From: Zymoseptoria tritici IPO323
Lineage: Eukaryota; Ascomycota; Dothideomycetes; Mycosphaerellales; Mycosphaerellaceae
Reading direction: 5' to 3'
Length of the DNA: 64,000 bases
Assembly: GCF_000219625.1 (NCBI RefSeq)
Contig: NC_018216.1
Location: 2,852,001-2,916,000, forward strand
Of this stretch, positions 54,644 through 64,000 are shown one piece after another (position 1 is the first letter of the stretch; the number at the start of each line of letters is the position of its first letter). A program made the position numbers and the translations under genes. The notes beneath the pieces are model-generated. The model saw only the letters and a list, made by a program, of their open reading frames with translations. It ran no database searches and was not told the DNA's origin.

Positions 54644-55093
54644 TTAGGCAAGTGCATCTTCGTCAGTCACATCGCTATGCTCGGCCAGATTCTCCTGGAG
54701 TCCGAAGATCTCAACGGCCAGCTCGATGTAGACTCCGATAAGTGCAGCGAATGAATCGCCCAATTCGCCGACCGCATCACCCGGATCGTCGAACACGCCA
54801 TTGATCTTGCTACCCAGAGCGAAGTAAGAGCGGCGAATATCTTCCATTAGGCTGAGCTGATATGCGCGACATGCTGTGACGTCCGCGGCCTCGTTCATGT
54901 GAAACGCAGGCAGCCCAGATTGGAGTATTCCCGTTGAGTAGTTGCGCGTCTGGCGCAATTGAGTTTCAGTCTCTTCGGTGAGCCTTCCGATTTCTTCGAT
55001 GATTGCTCTGGAGAGTCTGACGAGGGCGATGTGGAAGTGTGTGTCGAGTGGACCGCGTGAGAATCGACGAATTTGCCCCTGCTGAGAAGACAT
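54644..55093 (-). CDS. Small helical protein, unknown
   Basis: 149 aa from ATG 55093. Nearly all of it is predicted helical by eye: 'HFHIALVRLSRAIIEEIGRL', 'TEETETQLRQTRNYSTG', 'YQLSLMEDIRRSYFALGSKI', 'DSFAALIGVYIELAVEIFGL', with an acidic C-terminus. It has a single Cys and no signal peptide or transmembrane segment. No family recognised. It could be a C-terminal exon of a longer gene, since the ATG lies close to a GTGAGT, but no upstream exon was found. Confidence 0.55.
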   Translation of the reverse strand: MSSQQGQIRRFSRGPLDTHFHIALVRLSRAIIEEIGRLTEETETQLRQTRNYSTGILQSGLPAFHMNEAADVTACRAYQLSLMEDIRRSYFALGSKINGVFDDPGDAVGELGDSFAALIGVYIELAVEIFGLQENLAEHSDVTDEDALA

Positions 55094-55484
55094 GCTGGGT
55101 GGTGAGTGTGGTGACCGGCGCTGTCTTCATCGGAGTTTTGTTCACGATCAGATTGAGCAGTCTCTTGCTTTCAGCCTCCATGGATGGTGCTGCTCGAAGG
55201 CTGCCCGTGAATGGGTTCTCAGAGATCTGATCGTGAGACCTACAACATTGAATGAGCCGTGAACGTGTCGCATGAAATCGCATTCTTGCGTTCGATAAAC
55301 TGAAGCCGCTGGCTGACGACTCGATTGGTGCCTGCACAGCACTGCCACATTGCATATCATTTGTGTCATCAGTGTTTGACTATGACTGGACGAGCTTCTG
55401 ACCCCAGTGTAGTCCGTAAGCCCAGAAGCCGACATATTCATCCAGGATATATCCTTTCGCTTCGAATTCTGCGCGCGAGAGCGA
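55094..55484. other. Intergenic, no gene seen
   Basis: Between the 149-aa gene and the Nudix stop. A 168-codon minus frame (55148-55654) overlaps the Nudix 3' exons in a different frame and is a shadow. Confidence 0.5.
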
Positions 55485-56322
55485 TTAGCCCGTGAGGTTG
55501 AGACGAGTACTCCAGTGCAAGCCATGCGCCCAATGGAAAAGTCTGTAATCGTTAGCACACGATGTTCATCACAATTATCAAAAGTTTGCCTTACCGAGCA
55601 TCCACAATCTTGCCCTCCTCTTTCGAGTACGCTGCGATTGTTGGCAAACCTCACAGATGTCAGGAACTGGTCATGACTTACCTTTCAGCTTGTCGTAAAG
55701 CTGGTCCAGAGGTACAATGACCCTCTCGATATGCTCGCCGGCGTCCAGATGCTGCTCCGGTTCCTCGTCTCCTTCCTTCAGATTCACCTCGATGATGACC
55801 ATCTGCCAGGATTAGCTTGATCCGCATCGTCATTTAATGGATTAAACGTACCTGCATGTTCGCATTCGTCAGACCTGGGTCGGCGACGATCGTCGGGCTG
55901 CAATCAAGTACCTGTATTGAAGCATTGGTCATTCCGGGCTGACAGCTGATCGTTGGGCTATGTTCACACACCTTGCCCTCGTAACCTGTCTCCTCTTTGA
56001 GCTCACGCACGGCGGCCTGCTCTGGAGTCTCGCCTTCGTCGATGAGTCCAGCTGGGAATTCGACACAGATTGCCTCGACTGGTGGCCGGTACTGAAGGAT
56101 GATCATTGTTGATGGCGGCTTATTGGGGTGACGGAGAATTGGTGTGATGGCGACGGCGTCGATTCCTCCTTTGCCGCGTGTCTTGCGCGCTGCTGCCTCC
56201 CACACGCGGTCTTTGCCCTCCTGGTCGGTCCATTCGATCTTACGAAGCTCCGTCCATTTCGCCTCTTCCGTGGGCAATGGGCCAATGCGGCGGATCTTGG
56301 GTGCTTGAGCTGGCGCAGACAT
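55485..56322 (-). CDS. Nudix hydrolase, ADP-ribose pyrophosphatase type
   Basis: Five exons, 208 aa: 56322-55972, 55911-55852, 55802-55682, 55631-55595 and 55542-55485; introns of 60, 49, 50 and 52 bp, phases 0, 0, 1, 2. The Nudix box is complete: Gly92-x5-Glu98-x7-Arg106-Glu107-Leu-x-Glu110-Glu111-x-Gly113. Upstream 'DAVAITPILRHP', 'TMIILQYRPPVEAICVEFPA' and downstream 'VLDCSPTIVADPGLTNANMQ' and 'EHIERVIVPLDQL' place it with NUDT5/Ysa1-like enzymes, which hydrolyse ADP-ribose and related sugar nucleotides. The end reads 'GKIVDARLFHWAHGLHWSTR'. The first intron (55912-55971) is a degenerate copy of exon 2; see findings. An upstream in-frame ATG at 56376 would add 18 residues ('MRASKQVDRSLQLFRHFT') resembling a mitochondrial leader. 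Confidence 0.92.
55852..55971 (-). repeat. 60-bp tandem duplication: intron 1 plus exon 2 of Nudix gene
   Basis: Copy A is 55971-55912 (minus strand) and copy B is 55911-55852. They are equal in length, about 36 of 60 bases match by eye, and both begin GT and end CAG. Translated, about 11 of 20 residues agree (V..SPTI..PG.TNA..Q pattern). Copy A is spliced out in the best gene model, copy B is coding. Confidence 0.8.
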
Positions 56323-56817
56323 TGTGAAGTGTCTGAACAATTGCAGTGAGCGATCGACCTGCTTCGAAGCTCGCATCTATCGATGAACAGGTGAATTGGC
56401 TTTGGTCTGATCGAAGTGTCGATGTCGTAGTGACGTTGATGTTTGGAGGCACCTCAGCAGGCGCGCTAAAGCTTTGCTCAGTCATCCGGCTAGTTCCCAT
56501 ACTAAGGTAGAGCTCTCATGAAATATTGATGAGAGTGCTTCGAATGACGGGAAAGAATACGACGATTTGGCTTACTTTATTGCGGTATATCCCTGTCTGC
56601 GATCGGTCTCTGTCCAGTAGGAGCTCTTGGAGCGCGTACAGGCTTCTAGAATCAGAGGGCGAGTCACGAACAAGGTGGGCAATTTCCTTTGGGGTTCGAA
56701 GCTAAACTTCCAGCTCTACAGGTCTTTGCAATTTGTATCCACGACGGAGTTGGGAAGACGAGGCATCTGAGCTGCGATCCCAAGCAGACCTTTGCCAAAC
56801 GAGAAGACTTGGCCACG
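56323..56817. other. Divergent intergenic region, Nudix / glycoside hydrolase
   Basis: Contains both promoters and the alternative Nudix start at 56376. The frame of the hydrolase gene is open upstream to 56689 without an ATG. Confidence 0.5.
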
Positions 56818-58150
56818 ATGAAGCTTAAATTATGGACCTTTATCCTCTGCCTAGGACTTGCCACGAGCGAAGCCGATGCGTTGCATTGCCCTGTTGACAT
56901 CGGGATCAAAGGCTTGGGAGGTCGCATGGTGGACAGCAGCATATCACGAGGTCAAGGCAACACTGCCAGCAATGGGTCGACTGGCTTCATCGAGCAAGGA
57001 ATCTTTCAGCAATCTCTTCGAGAAAGCATCGCCTTCTACACCGAAAACTCGACGCAGACAGCCATCTGGGAGGCTTACCTCCAGAACAGTCTCGAAAGCG
57101 CCGTGGAGAGTCTTTCAAACGTCACTCCAGCAGCCGGACTGCCGCTTGACAGGCTGTCGATCGGAACGAATATGATACATCAATACCTGCGCACCAAAGA
57201 CGAGACTTTCCTCCCAGCCATCTGCGCGCTCTCCCAATCCGTGGTCCTGCAAGAACAGAATGCAAATGGCGGACTGTGGTACTATGCCAATCGCAAGAAC
57301 ATAAGCGCCTACCAAAATCTCTCCTACGTGGACGGCATGTACTCATATCCCGCCTTTGCCATCTTGACTTCCCCGGATGCCACCAATGACACTGCCGTCA
57401 CTCGAGTGGGTGATCGATTCGGTGCCGCAGCGGCCTTTAAACAATTGGAAATCCTACGTAACATCACGCAGAGACCCGACGGTCTTCTTCTGCATGGCTA
57501 CGACGCGATCAAGAATCACACCTGGGCGGATCCAACGACTGGTGCGAGTCCGGAAGTCTGGGCGCGAGCGCAGGCATGGTACACCATAGGGACGCTTGAG
57601 GTTTTGGAATTGTTGCTGTCCGCTGGGAATACTGGCGACGCTTTCGAAGCAATCAAAGCCATCTTCATTGTTCTGGTTCGTGCGCAGGTCCGTGCGAGTG
57701 GAAAGAGCCTCAGCATCACTGGCACCTACGGTGTATGGCAAGTCGTGGACCAACCTGGAGCCTCGTTCGACGGGTACGAGAACTTCATCGAGACAAGCTC
57801 AAGCTGCATGACAGCATACGCTTTACTGAAGGCCGTTCGACTTGGTATACTGCAGGACGCGACCTTGGCTGGTCAGGCGTTGGACACCGGGCTTGGGATC
57901 TATCAAAGGGTGTTGCGGGGCTCTCTGATCCACAATGGCAATGGCACCTTGAGCTTGAACGGGACGAGCTCGGTGGCTTCGCTCTCCGGAGATGTCAGCG
58001 CTCAGGTGAGTTCGGGCCGTCGTCCATTAAGCTGTCTCCCACTGACAGCGTTCATTGCAGTATTATGTGACGCGACCGACAGTCCTGAACAGTCTGATCG
58101 GAACAAGTGCCTTTACACTTGCCAGTCTCGAGGTTGAGAGGATATGCTAA
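56818..58150 (+). CDS. Secreted glycoside hydrolase, GH105/GH88-like (unsaturated rhamnogalacturonyl hydrolase type)
   Basis: Two exons, 425 aa; intron 58006-58060 (55 bp, GTGAGT...TTGCAG, phase 0), with a 29-codon last exon ending 'GTSAFTLASLEVERIC'. A signal peptide is present ('MKLKLWTFILCLGLATSEAD', cleavage ~20). The catalytic (alpha/alpha)6-barrel shows 'YVDGMYSYPAFAILTS' (the Asp of the GH105 DGMYM motif), 'RPDGLLLHGYDAIKNHTWAD', 'GASPEVWARAQAWYTIGTLE', and late 'DGYENFIETSSSCMTAYALL'. Several N-glycosylation sites (NGS, NST, NVT, NLS, NDT, NIT, NHT, NGT) fit a secreted enzyme. The likely role is removal of unsaturated uronic residues from pectin fragments made by lyases; substrate is inferred from family. 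Confidence 0.9.
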
Positions 58151-58239
58151 ACCGGATTGGCAACATTGTGTAGTCCCTGATGTGAATATGACTGAGCTCT
58201 TCTCCTGGATCCTGTTGGATCCTGTTTTCTGGGCCACGC

Positions 58240-58518
58240 TCATTCGGCATCTTTCTTCAGCCCATGAACCTCATCGAATGGCGGAGGATCTTTCCAGTAA
58301 CCAGCGCTTTGTGCGACAGATCGTATCGTGGTTCGGTCGTTGGTAAGGGTCGCAAACGCGAGATCGGCGAGGAGGACGACTCCCAGGCCTTGGACCACAA
58401 GCCATCCCATCATCGAGGATTTTGGGGCCGGAGGCTTCTGTAAGCCGAGGAATGTGCGTCGCTGCGGGATATTGAGGTGTTCGTAGCTCGTGACCCTCCT
58501 GTTGAGAGTATTCTCCAT
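58240..58518 (-). CDS. Small protein with one hydrophobic segment
   Basis: 92 aa from ATG 58518. A basic N-terminus ('MENTLNRRVTSYEHLNIPQR') is followed by a hydrophobic stretch ('MMGWLVVQGLGVVLLADLAF') and a polar end 'SAGYWKDPPPFDEVHGLKKD'. It could be a small organelle membrane protein. No family recognised; it lies tail to tail with the glycoside hydrolase. Confidence 0.4.
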   Translation of the reverse strand: MENTLNRRVTSYEHLNIPQRRTFLGLQKPPAPKSSMMGWLVVQGLGVVLLADLAFATLTNDRTTIRSVAQSAGYWKDPPPFDEVHGLKKDAE

Positions 58519-59027
58519 GATTCGGGTGTGATGACAGAGGCAGAAAATATCTGCTATTGCGATGTGTATCGAAGTGTCAACAGTGTTTCAGAATGATCGT
58601 CGGTTCGTGTGGAGGTGGAGACAATAGACCTAAGCACGTGAAATCATCGAACCCTGACTTCGTACTTCGAAGTTCGCCGAGCAAAGCCCCATGGACTACG
58701 AGTTCAAGGCAGAACTCCATTCGCAAGCCAACAAGTGTCGTACAACACACGCATTCGTATTCCAAGGCCTCCCGAAATACCCTTCGTCACCGGAGACACT
58801 ACTTTGATCGCGATTCGACGCCATTGTAGCCCTCGAAGGCTGACCACGCTCGCTTTCACTTTCACTCCGCCCTGACCACCGTTCCAAGCATAGCTGCCGT
58901 ACAGCTCGCCTTCGCCCAGAACGACAAACAATCGCTGTCGCGCAGCCCTCACACAAAAGTCGATGGTCGTGCAGACCAGCGGTAACTGGCAGGCTACCGG
59001 CCTGAGCTCTTGCGAGGCCTGCCGACC
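58519..59027. other. Upstream region of flippase gene
   Basis: Divergent promoter region. The minus frames at 58696-59373 and 58704-59087 are antisense to the flippase N-terminus and lack features. Confidence 0.5.
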
Positions 59028-62000
59028 ATGAGCCGCAATCAGAGCGACCTGCTGGGTCTCGAGGATGAAGACGACAGACATTTGCAATACAATTCAGGCA
59101 ACCGCCCGCCCGTGGGAGACGACCGCATCCTACACGATTACGACATTTCAAATTCGTCGACGGCCCAGCACGGCCGCATAAGCGTTTCTCATGATGACTT
59201 CGTTGGCGCGCAACCATCGAATCTGCCTGGAGGGCCTGGGTACGAGCATTCATCGCTTGAACGGCCGCCGGGAATAGGACAGTCGCGTAATAACCTTTCA
59301 CAAACATCCGGGTTGAACAATTATCAGCGCTACTCGGATCTTGACAATGATCGGTTTTCGGATACCCAATCAATACCTGGAGGGTACTATGCTGCCGGAG
59401 GTGGAATCGATGAGGATAATGTGCCGTCAGCTCCGATGCGACATGGGTCGCGGAGACATCGAAATCGGAATAGCATATTGAGTCTCGGCGGTGGCATAAT
59501 GGGAAGAGTCAAGAGTACACTGGGGATGGGTCCCGAATACAGCGAAATGGACCTGCCGTTGACAGAACAACGTGGGCAGCAGCTCGGCGGAGTGGACAGC
59601 TTCAATTCGAACACAGAATCGCCGAAGGAGAGGACTACGGCCGGTTCGAAGTTCAAGTTTGGCTTGCCTGGTCGTAGCAAGCCCGATCCGTCTACACTGG
59701 GACCTCGCATCATACACCTCAACAATCCTCCCGCAAATGCCGCGAACAAATACTGCGACAACCACGTCTCCACGACAAAGTACAACATTGCCACATTTCT
59801 CCCGAAATTTCTCTTTGAGCAGTTCAGCAGATACGCTAACTTGTTCTTCTTGTTCACCGCAATCCTACAACAGATTCCCAACATCAGTCCTACCAATCGA
59901 TATACGACCATCGTACCACTTGGAATTGTGCTCTTAGTCTCGGCTGGAAAGGAGGTCATTGAAGACAATCGCAGGCGGAGTCAGGACAACCAGCTCAATC
60001 GAAGTCCCGCTCGAGCTCTTCGAGGTACCACCTTTCAGGACACCAAGTGGATCGACATTCGGGTTGGCGATATCATCCGGGTTCAATCTGAGGAACCTTT
60101 CCCCGCGGATCTGGTCCTGCTGTCATCATCAGAGCCGGAAGGATTGTGCTACATAGAGACGGCCAATTTGGACGGTGAGACAAATCTGAAGATTAAGCAG
60201 TCCATTCCAGAGACTGCTCACCTGATCTCAGCTGCAGAAGTGGCTCGCCTAGGTGGCAGGATCCGGAGCGAACAGCCGAACAGCAGTCTGTATACATACG
60301 AAGCAACATTGACAATGCAGTCTGGAGGAGGCGAGAAAGAGCTCCCATTGGCTCCCGATCAGCTACTCCTTCGTGGTGCTACGCTGAGAAATACTCCGTT
60401 CGTTTACGGAATAGCGGTCTTCACCGGCCATGAGACAAAGCTCATGCGCAATGCTACCGCCACGCCGATCAAGCGTACGAATGTCGAGCGCAGGGTCAAC
60501 ATCCAGATTCTCATGCTGGGAGGCGTCTTGGTAGCCTTGTCTATCATCTCATCCATTGGAGATCTTATTGTCAGGCAAACCATAGGCACCAAGTTATGGT
60601 TCCTGCAATATGAGTCGGTCAATCCCGCGCGGCAGTTCTTCGGCGATCTCTTCACTTACTGGATCCTGTACTCCAACTTGGTGCCTATTTCACTTTTTGT
60701 CACCGTGGAAATTATCAAGTACTATCAAGCCTTTCTAATCAGCAGCGATCTGGACATTTATTATCCCGAGACAGACACGCCTGCCAACTGTCGGACGAGT
60801 TCCTTGGTTGAAGAGCTGGGACAGGTGGAATACATCTTCTCTGATAAGACTGGCACGCTGACCTGCAATATGATGGAGTTCCGCCAAGCCAGTATCGGAG
60901 GTCTGCAATACTCAGGCGATGTACCTGAGGACCGTAGGATCACTGACGATGAGGATGGTGGTAATGGCATTTTCGACTTCAAGGCTATGGAGCGGCACAG
61001 GAGAGGCGGGCCGAACGCGGAGTGCATCCATCAATTCCTCAGTCTTTTGTCGACCTGTCACACTGTCATCCCCGAGATCAATTCCGAGAAACCTGGTGTG
61101 ATCAAGTACCAGGCAGCTTCTCCAGATGAGGGTGCATTAGTCGAAGGAGCAGTGGAGCTGGGATACAAGTTCATTGCCCGCAAGCCGAAACTCGTCACGA
61201 TAGAAGTCGGTGGAGAGCATTACGACTACGAGCTCCTTGCAGTCTGCGAGTTCAACTCCACAAGAAAACGAATGAGCTCTATCTACCGCTGCCCCGATGG
61301 AAAGATTAGGTGCTACACGAAAGGTGCTGATACCGTTATCCTCGAGCGACTCGCACAGCGTGACGAAATGGTTGAGCGGACACTTCTTCATCTCGAAGAG
61401 TATGCGGCGGAAGGTCTGCGAACGCTTTGTCTCGCCATGCGCGAAGTGCCCGAGAATGAGTTCAGAGAGTGGTGGGATGTGTTCAACACCGCTCAGACCA
61501 CCGTCAGCGGAAACCGTGCCGACGAGCTGGACAAGGCTGCCGAACTCATCGAGCACGACTTTACTCTCTTGGGAGCAACGGCTATCGAGGATAAGTTGCA
61601 AGATGGTGTACCGGACACAATTCATACCTTGCAGACGGCCGGCATCAAGGTTTGGGTGTTGACAGGCGATCGACAAGAAACGGCCATCAACATTGGCATG
61701 TCATGCAAGCTCATCAGCGAAGACATGACACTTCTCATTGTCAACGAGGAGAATGCGGCCGACACGCGGATGAACATCGAGAAGAAGCTGGAAGCGATCA
61801 GCTCACAACGCGCCGGCAACGTGGAGATGGAGACGCTCGCCCTCGTCATTGACGGTAAAAGCTTGACATTCGCTCTGGAAAAGGACCTCGAGAAAAAGTT
61901 CCTCGACTTGGCTGTGATGTGCAAAGCCGTCATCTGTTGTCGTGTGTCACCGCTGCAGAAGGCCTTGGTCGTCAAGCTAGTCAAGCGCCACCTGAAGTGC

Positions 62001-63145
62001 ATTCTTCTTGCCATTGGGGACGGAGCCAACGATGTGTCCATGATTCAAGCCGCGCATATCGGTATTGGTATCTCTGGCGTGGAAGGGCTACAGGCAGCAC
62101 GATCAGCCGATGTCTCCATCGCTCAATTCCGCTTCCTGCGAAAACTCCTCCTTGTCCACGGCGCCTGGTCATACCAGCGAATCAGCAAAGTCATCTTGTA
62201 CTTCTACTACAAGAACACGGCCCTGTTCATCACACAATTCTGGTACTCCTTTCAGAACGCCTTCTCTGGACAGGTCATTTACGAATCATGGACGCTGTCC
62301 TTTTTCAACGTCGTCTTCACCGTCATGCCACCATTTGTCCTCGGAATCTTCGACCAATTCGTCAATGCGCGCTTGCTCGATCGCTACCCACAACTGTACC
62401 AGCTCAGTCAGAAGGGCGTCTTCTTCCGCACGCGCAATTTCTGGAGTTGGGTCGGCAACGGCTTCTATCACTCCGTCCTCCTCTACTTCATTTCCGAGCT
62501 TATCTACTGGAACGACGGCCCCTTGTCAAACGGCACCACAGCCGGCCATTGGGTCTGGGGAACGGCCCTCTACACGGCAAGTCTGGTCACAGTCCTCGGC
62601 AAAGCCGCCCTGATCACCAACATGTGGACAAAGTACACCGTCATCGCCATTCCTGGCTCCCTGGCCGTGTGGTTCATCTTCCTCCCCGTCTACGCCATCG
62701 TTGCGCCCAAGTTGGGCTTCTCAACTGAATACAGGAATACTCTGTCTGTGATCGTCACCGATCCGAAGTTCTGGCTCATGATGGTCATCCTGCCGATGCT
62801 GTGTCTCATCCGGGACTTCGCTTGGAAGTACGCCAAGCGCATGTACTATCCGCAAGCATACCACCACGTGCAGGAGATTCAAAAGTACAACATTCAAGAC
62901 TACAGACCGCGGTATGTCTCGTCCTACAAGTTAGCAAAGTTTGGACCATTCTTACTGACGTGTACTCCTCTAGAATGGAACAATTCCAAAAAGCCATCCG
63001 CAAAGTCCGCCAGGTCCAACGCATGCGGAAACAGCGCGGGTACGCGTTTTCGCAGACGGATGAAAGTCAGGCGAGAGTGCTGCAGGCTTATGATACAACG
63101 AGGGAGAGAGGAAGGTATGGTGAGATGGCGAGTAGTCGTCGATGA
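59028..63145 (+). CDS. P4-type ATPase, Drs2-like aminophospholipid flippase
   Basis: Two exons, 1351 aa; intron 62912-62973 (62 bp, GTATGT...CTAG, phase 2). The P4 features are complete: an N-terminal disordered cytosolic region of ~225 residues, 'YNIATFLPKFLFEQFSRYAN' before TM1, actuator loop 'CYIETANLDGETNLKIKQ', 'NLVPISLFVTVE' (the PISL of TM4, replacing the ion-binding motif of other P-type ATPases), phosphorylation site 'DKTGTLTCN' with Asp606, 'KGADTVILERL', 'VWVLTGDRQETAINIG' and 'AIGDGANDVSMIQ'. The last exon carries the Drs2 regulatory tail with 'KQRGYAFSQTDESQARVLQA'. It should flip phosphatidylserine/ethanolamine in late Golgi membranes together with a Cdc50 subunit not seen in the window. 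Confidence 0.97.
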
Positions 63146-63390
63146 TGACCATGATAGGACACTATGAAAAGGGTCGCTGTGTGTTCGTGCGTTTGCTTGG
63201 AGCGGGCTGTTTAGAAATCGCTGCAGCAGCGGTGTTGGAAGGAAACCAGGGAGGGACACCTGGCATGTCTGTAAATGTATGGTAATCCGTGCGTGGGGAT
63301 GTTTGCCGACGCATCGGAGTCAAAGGAATCTATTGAACAATGTGTGGTATCAAGAATGATCGAATGCTCATTGCTGCTATCCTAAAGTCT

Positions 63391-63930
63391 TTATGAAAAC
63401 TCCGGCTTCTGGTCCGCACCCTCCACAGGCTTCGAGTACCCCAACCGATCGCGAGTGTAGAACTAAAAGGTAGTCATGGTCAGCAAGACCCCACAACATC
63501 AACGACATCCTTCCACCCTCGAATCAACCTACCTCAACCTTGATATCATGGTTCGCAGCACCGCCGTCCAAACCACCCGACTTGACGCACGTCACATCCG
63601 GCATGATCTCCAGCTCGGTATACAAGCTACTGCCACAAGTTCCGCAGAACCAGTGCTTGTTGATCTTGCCGGATGCGCCCACAGCATCATAGTCCTTGGG
63701 GCTGCCCTTGGTGACTTTGAAGGAAGTGCGTGGGACGACGACGTTGGAAGTGTAGGCTGCGCCGGTCCACTTTTGACAGTCGGTGCCTGGGAAAAAGAAG
63801 AGTGAGAGGTTAGTTTTTGAGGAGGAGGGAGAGAGGGGTGTGAGTGCATACAATGGCACAGCGCTGTTGTGGCGGGTTCGCCGGTGTATTCGTAGCCGAT
63901 TTGGCCGCACATGCAGCTTCCTTTTGCCAT
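63391..63930 (-). CDS. GFA (CENP-V/GFA-type) zinc-binding domain protein
   Basis: Three exons, 134 aa: 63930-63852, 63786-63533 and 63462-63391; introns of 65 bp (GTATGC...CCCAG, phase 1) and 70 bp (GTAGGT...TTTTAG, phase 0). The family's zinc ligands are visible: Cys6-x-Cys8 ('GSCMCGQIGYEY'), Cys25-x-Cys27-x2-Cys30 spanning intron 1 ('CHC' then 'TDCQKWTGAAY'), and 'WFCGTCGSSLY'. The C-terminus ends 'FYTRDRLGYSKP' and '...QKPEFS'. Size is standard for GFA-domain proteins, named after glutathione-dependent formaldehyde-activating enzyme; the actual reaction of most fungal members is unknown. Confidence 0.92.
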
Positions 63931-64000
63931 GGTTGTAGAGTTTGCAATTGGATCTTTGAGAGTGCTTTTCTGGGTTTCGGGACAGGTTTCGTTTGACGAA

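Noticed and set aside
55148..55654. 168-codon minus frame
   Set aside because: It overlaps the last Nudix exons in a different frame; the spliced Nudix model explains the region better.
58696..59373. 225-codon minus frame opposite the flippase N-terminus
   Set aside because: Antisense shadow without features, overlapping the flippase start and promoter.

Overview
The window is nuclear DNA of a filamentous ascomycete. Genes are dense on both strands, most introns are 49-70 bp with GT-AG ends and CTAAC/CTGAC-like branch sites, and the housekeeping genes (Atg3, a Sit4-associated SAP protein, cytosolic/mitochondrial ArgRS, a Drs2-type flippase, a CYP505 self-sufficient P450) are of Pezizomycotina type. 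A dothideomycete of the Mycosphaerellales kind is my best guess, but this is inference. I saw no rRNA, no convincing tRNA, no transposon ORF and nothing prokaryotic.

Layout. 0.5-3.6 kb: three tandem plus-strand BTB/POZ genes, the second carrying a frame-disturbed segment. 3.8-12 kb: a 2OG-Fe(II) oxygenase, ATG3, a small coiled-coil gene, two small minus-strand ORFs (one with a signal peptide) and a disordered/coiled-coil gene. 13.4-17.0 kb: three tandem minus-strand BTB genes that share intron positions and end in Cys-rich CxxC-type tails. 17.2-19.1 kb: two small single-pass membrane proteins flanking a decayed inverted repeat. 19.7-25.4 kb: an Old Yellow Enzyme-like reductase and a CYP505 P450-reductase fusion, divergently arranged. 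26.4-35 kb: metallophosphoesterase, a nucleotidyltransferase-fold-like protein, an unknown 223-aa protein, a membrane protein, a secreted protein whose frame is cut by one in-frame TAG, and an acidic exon. 35.3-48.4 kb: SAP protein, WBP2/GRAM protein, F-box-like protein, alpha/beta hydrolase, GT90 glycosyltransferase and ArgRS with two in-frame starts. 50.3-58.5 kb: a disordered protein, two small YGCGH Cys-rich paralogues, an unknown 149-aa protein, a Nudix hydrolase and a GH105-like enzyme. 59.0-63.9 kb: the flippase and a GFA-domain protein.

The most unusual points are (1) the local family of six BTB genes with a conserved phase-2 first intron, half of them with putative zinc-binding tails; (2) the Nudix gene, in which the 60-bp intron is a degenerate tandem copy of the 60-bp exon after it, still open and in frame, a candidate for intron birth by tandem duplication or for alternative exon use; (3) a secreted-protein gene whose frame continues for 80 codons beyond a TAG. 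All gene models were built by eye from splice signals and frame. No homology search was run, so family names rest on recognised motifs.
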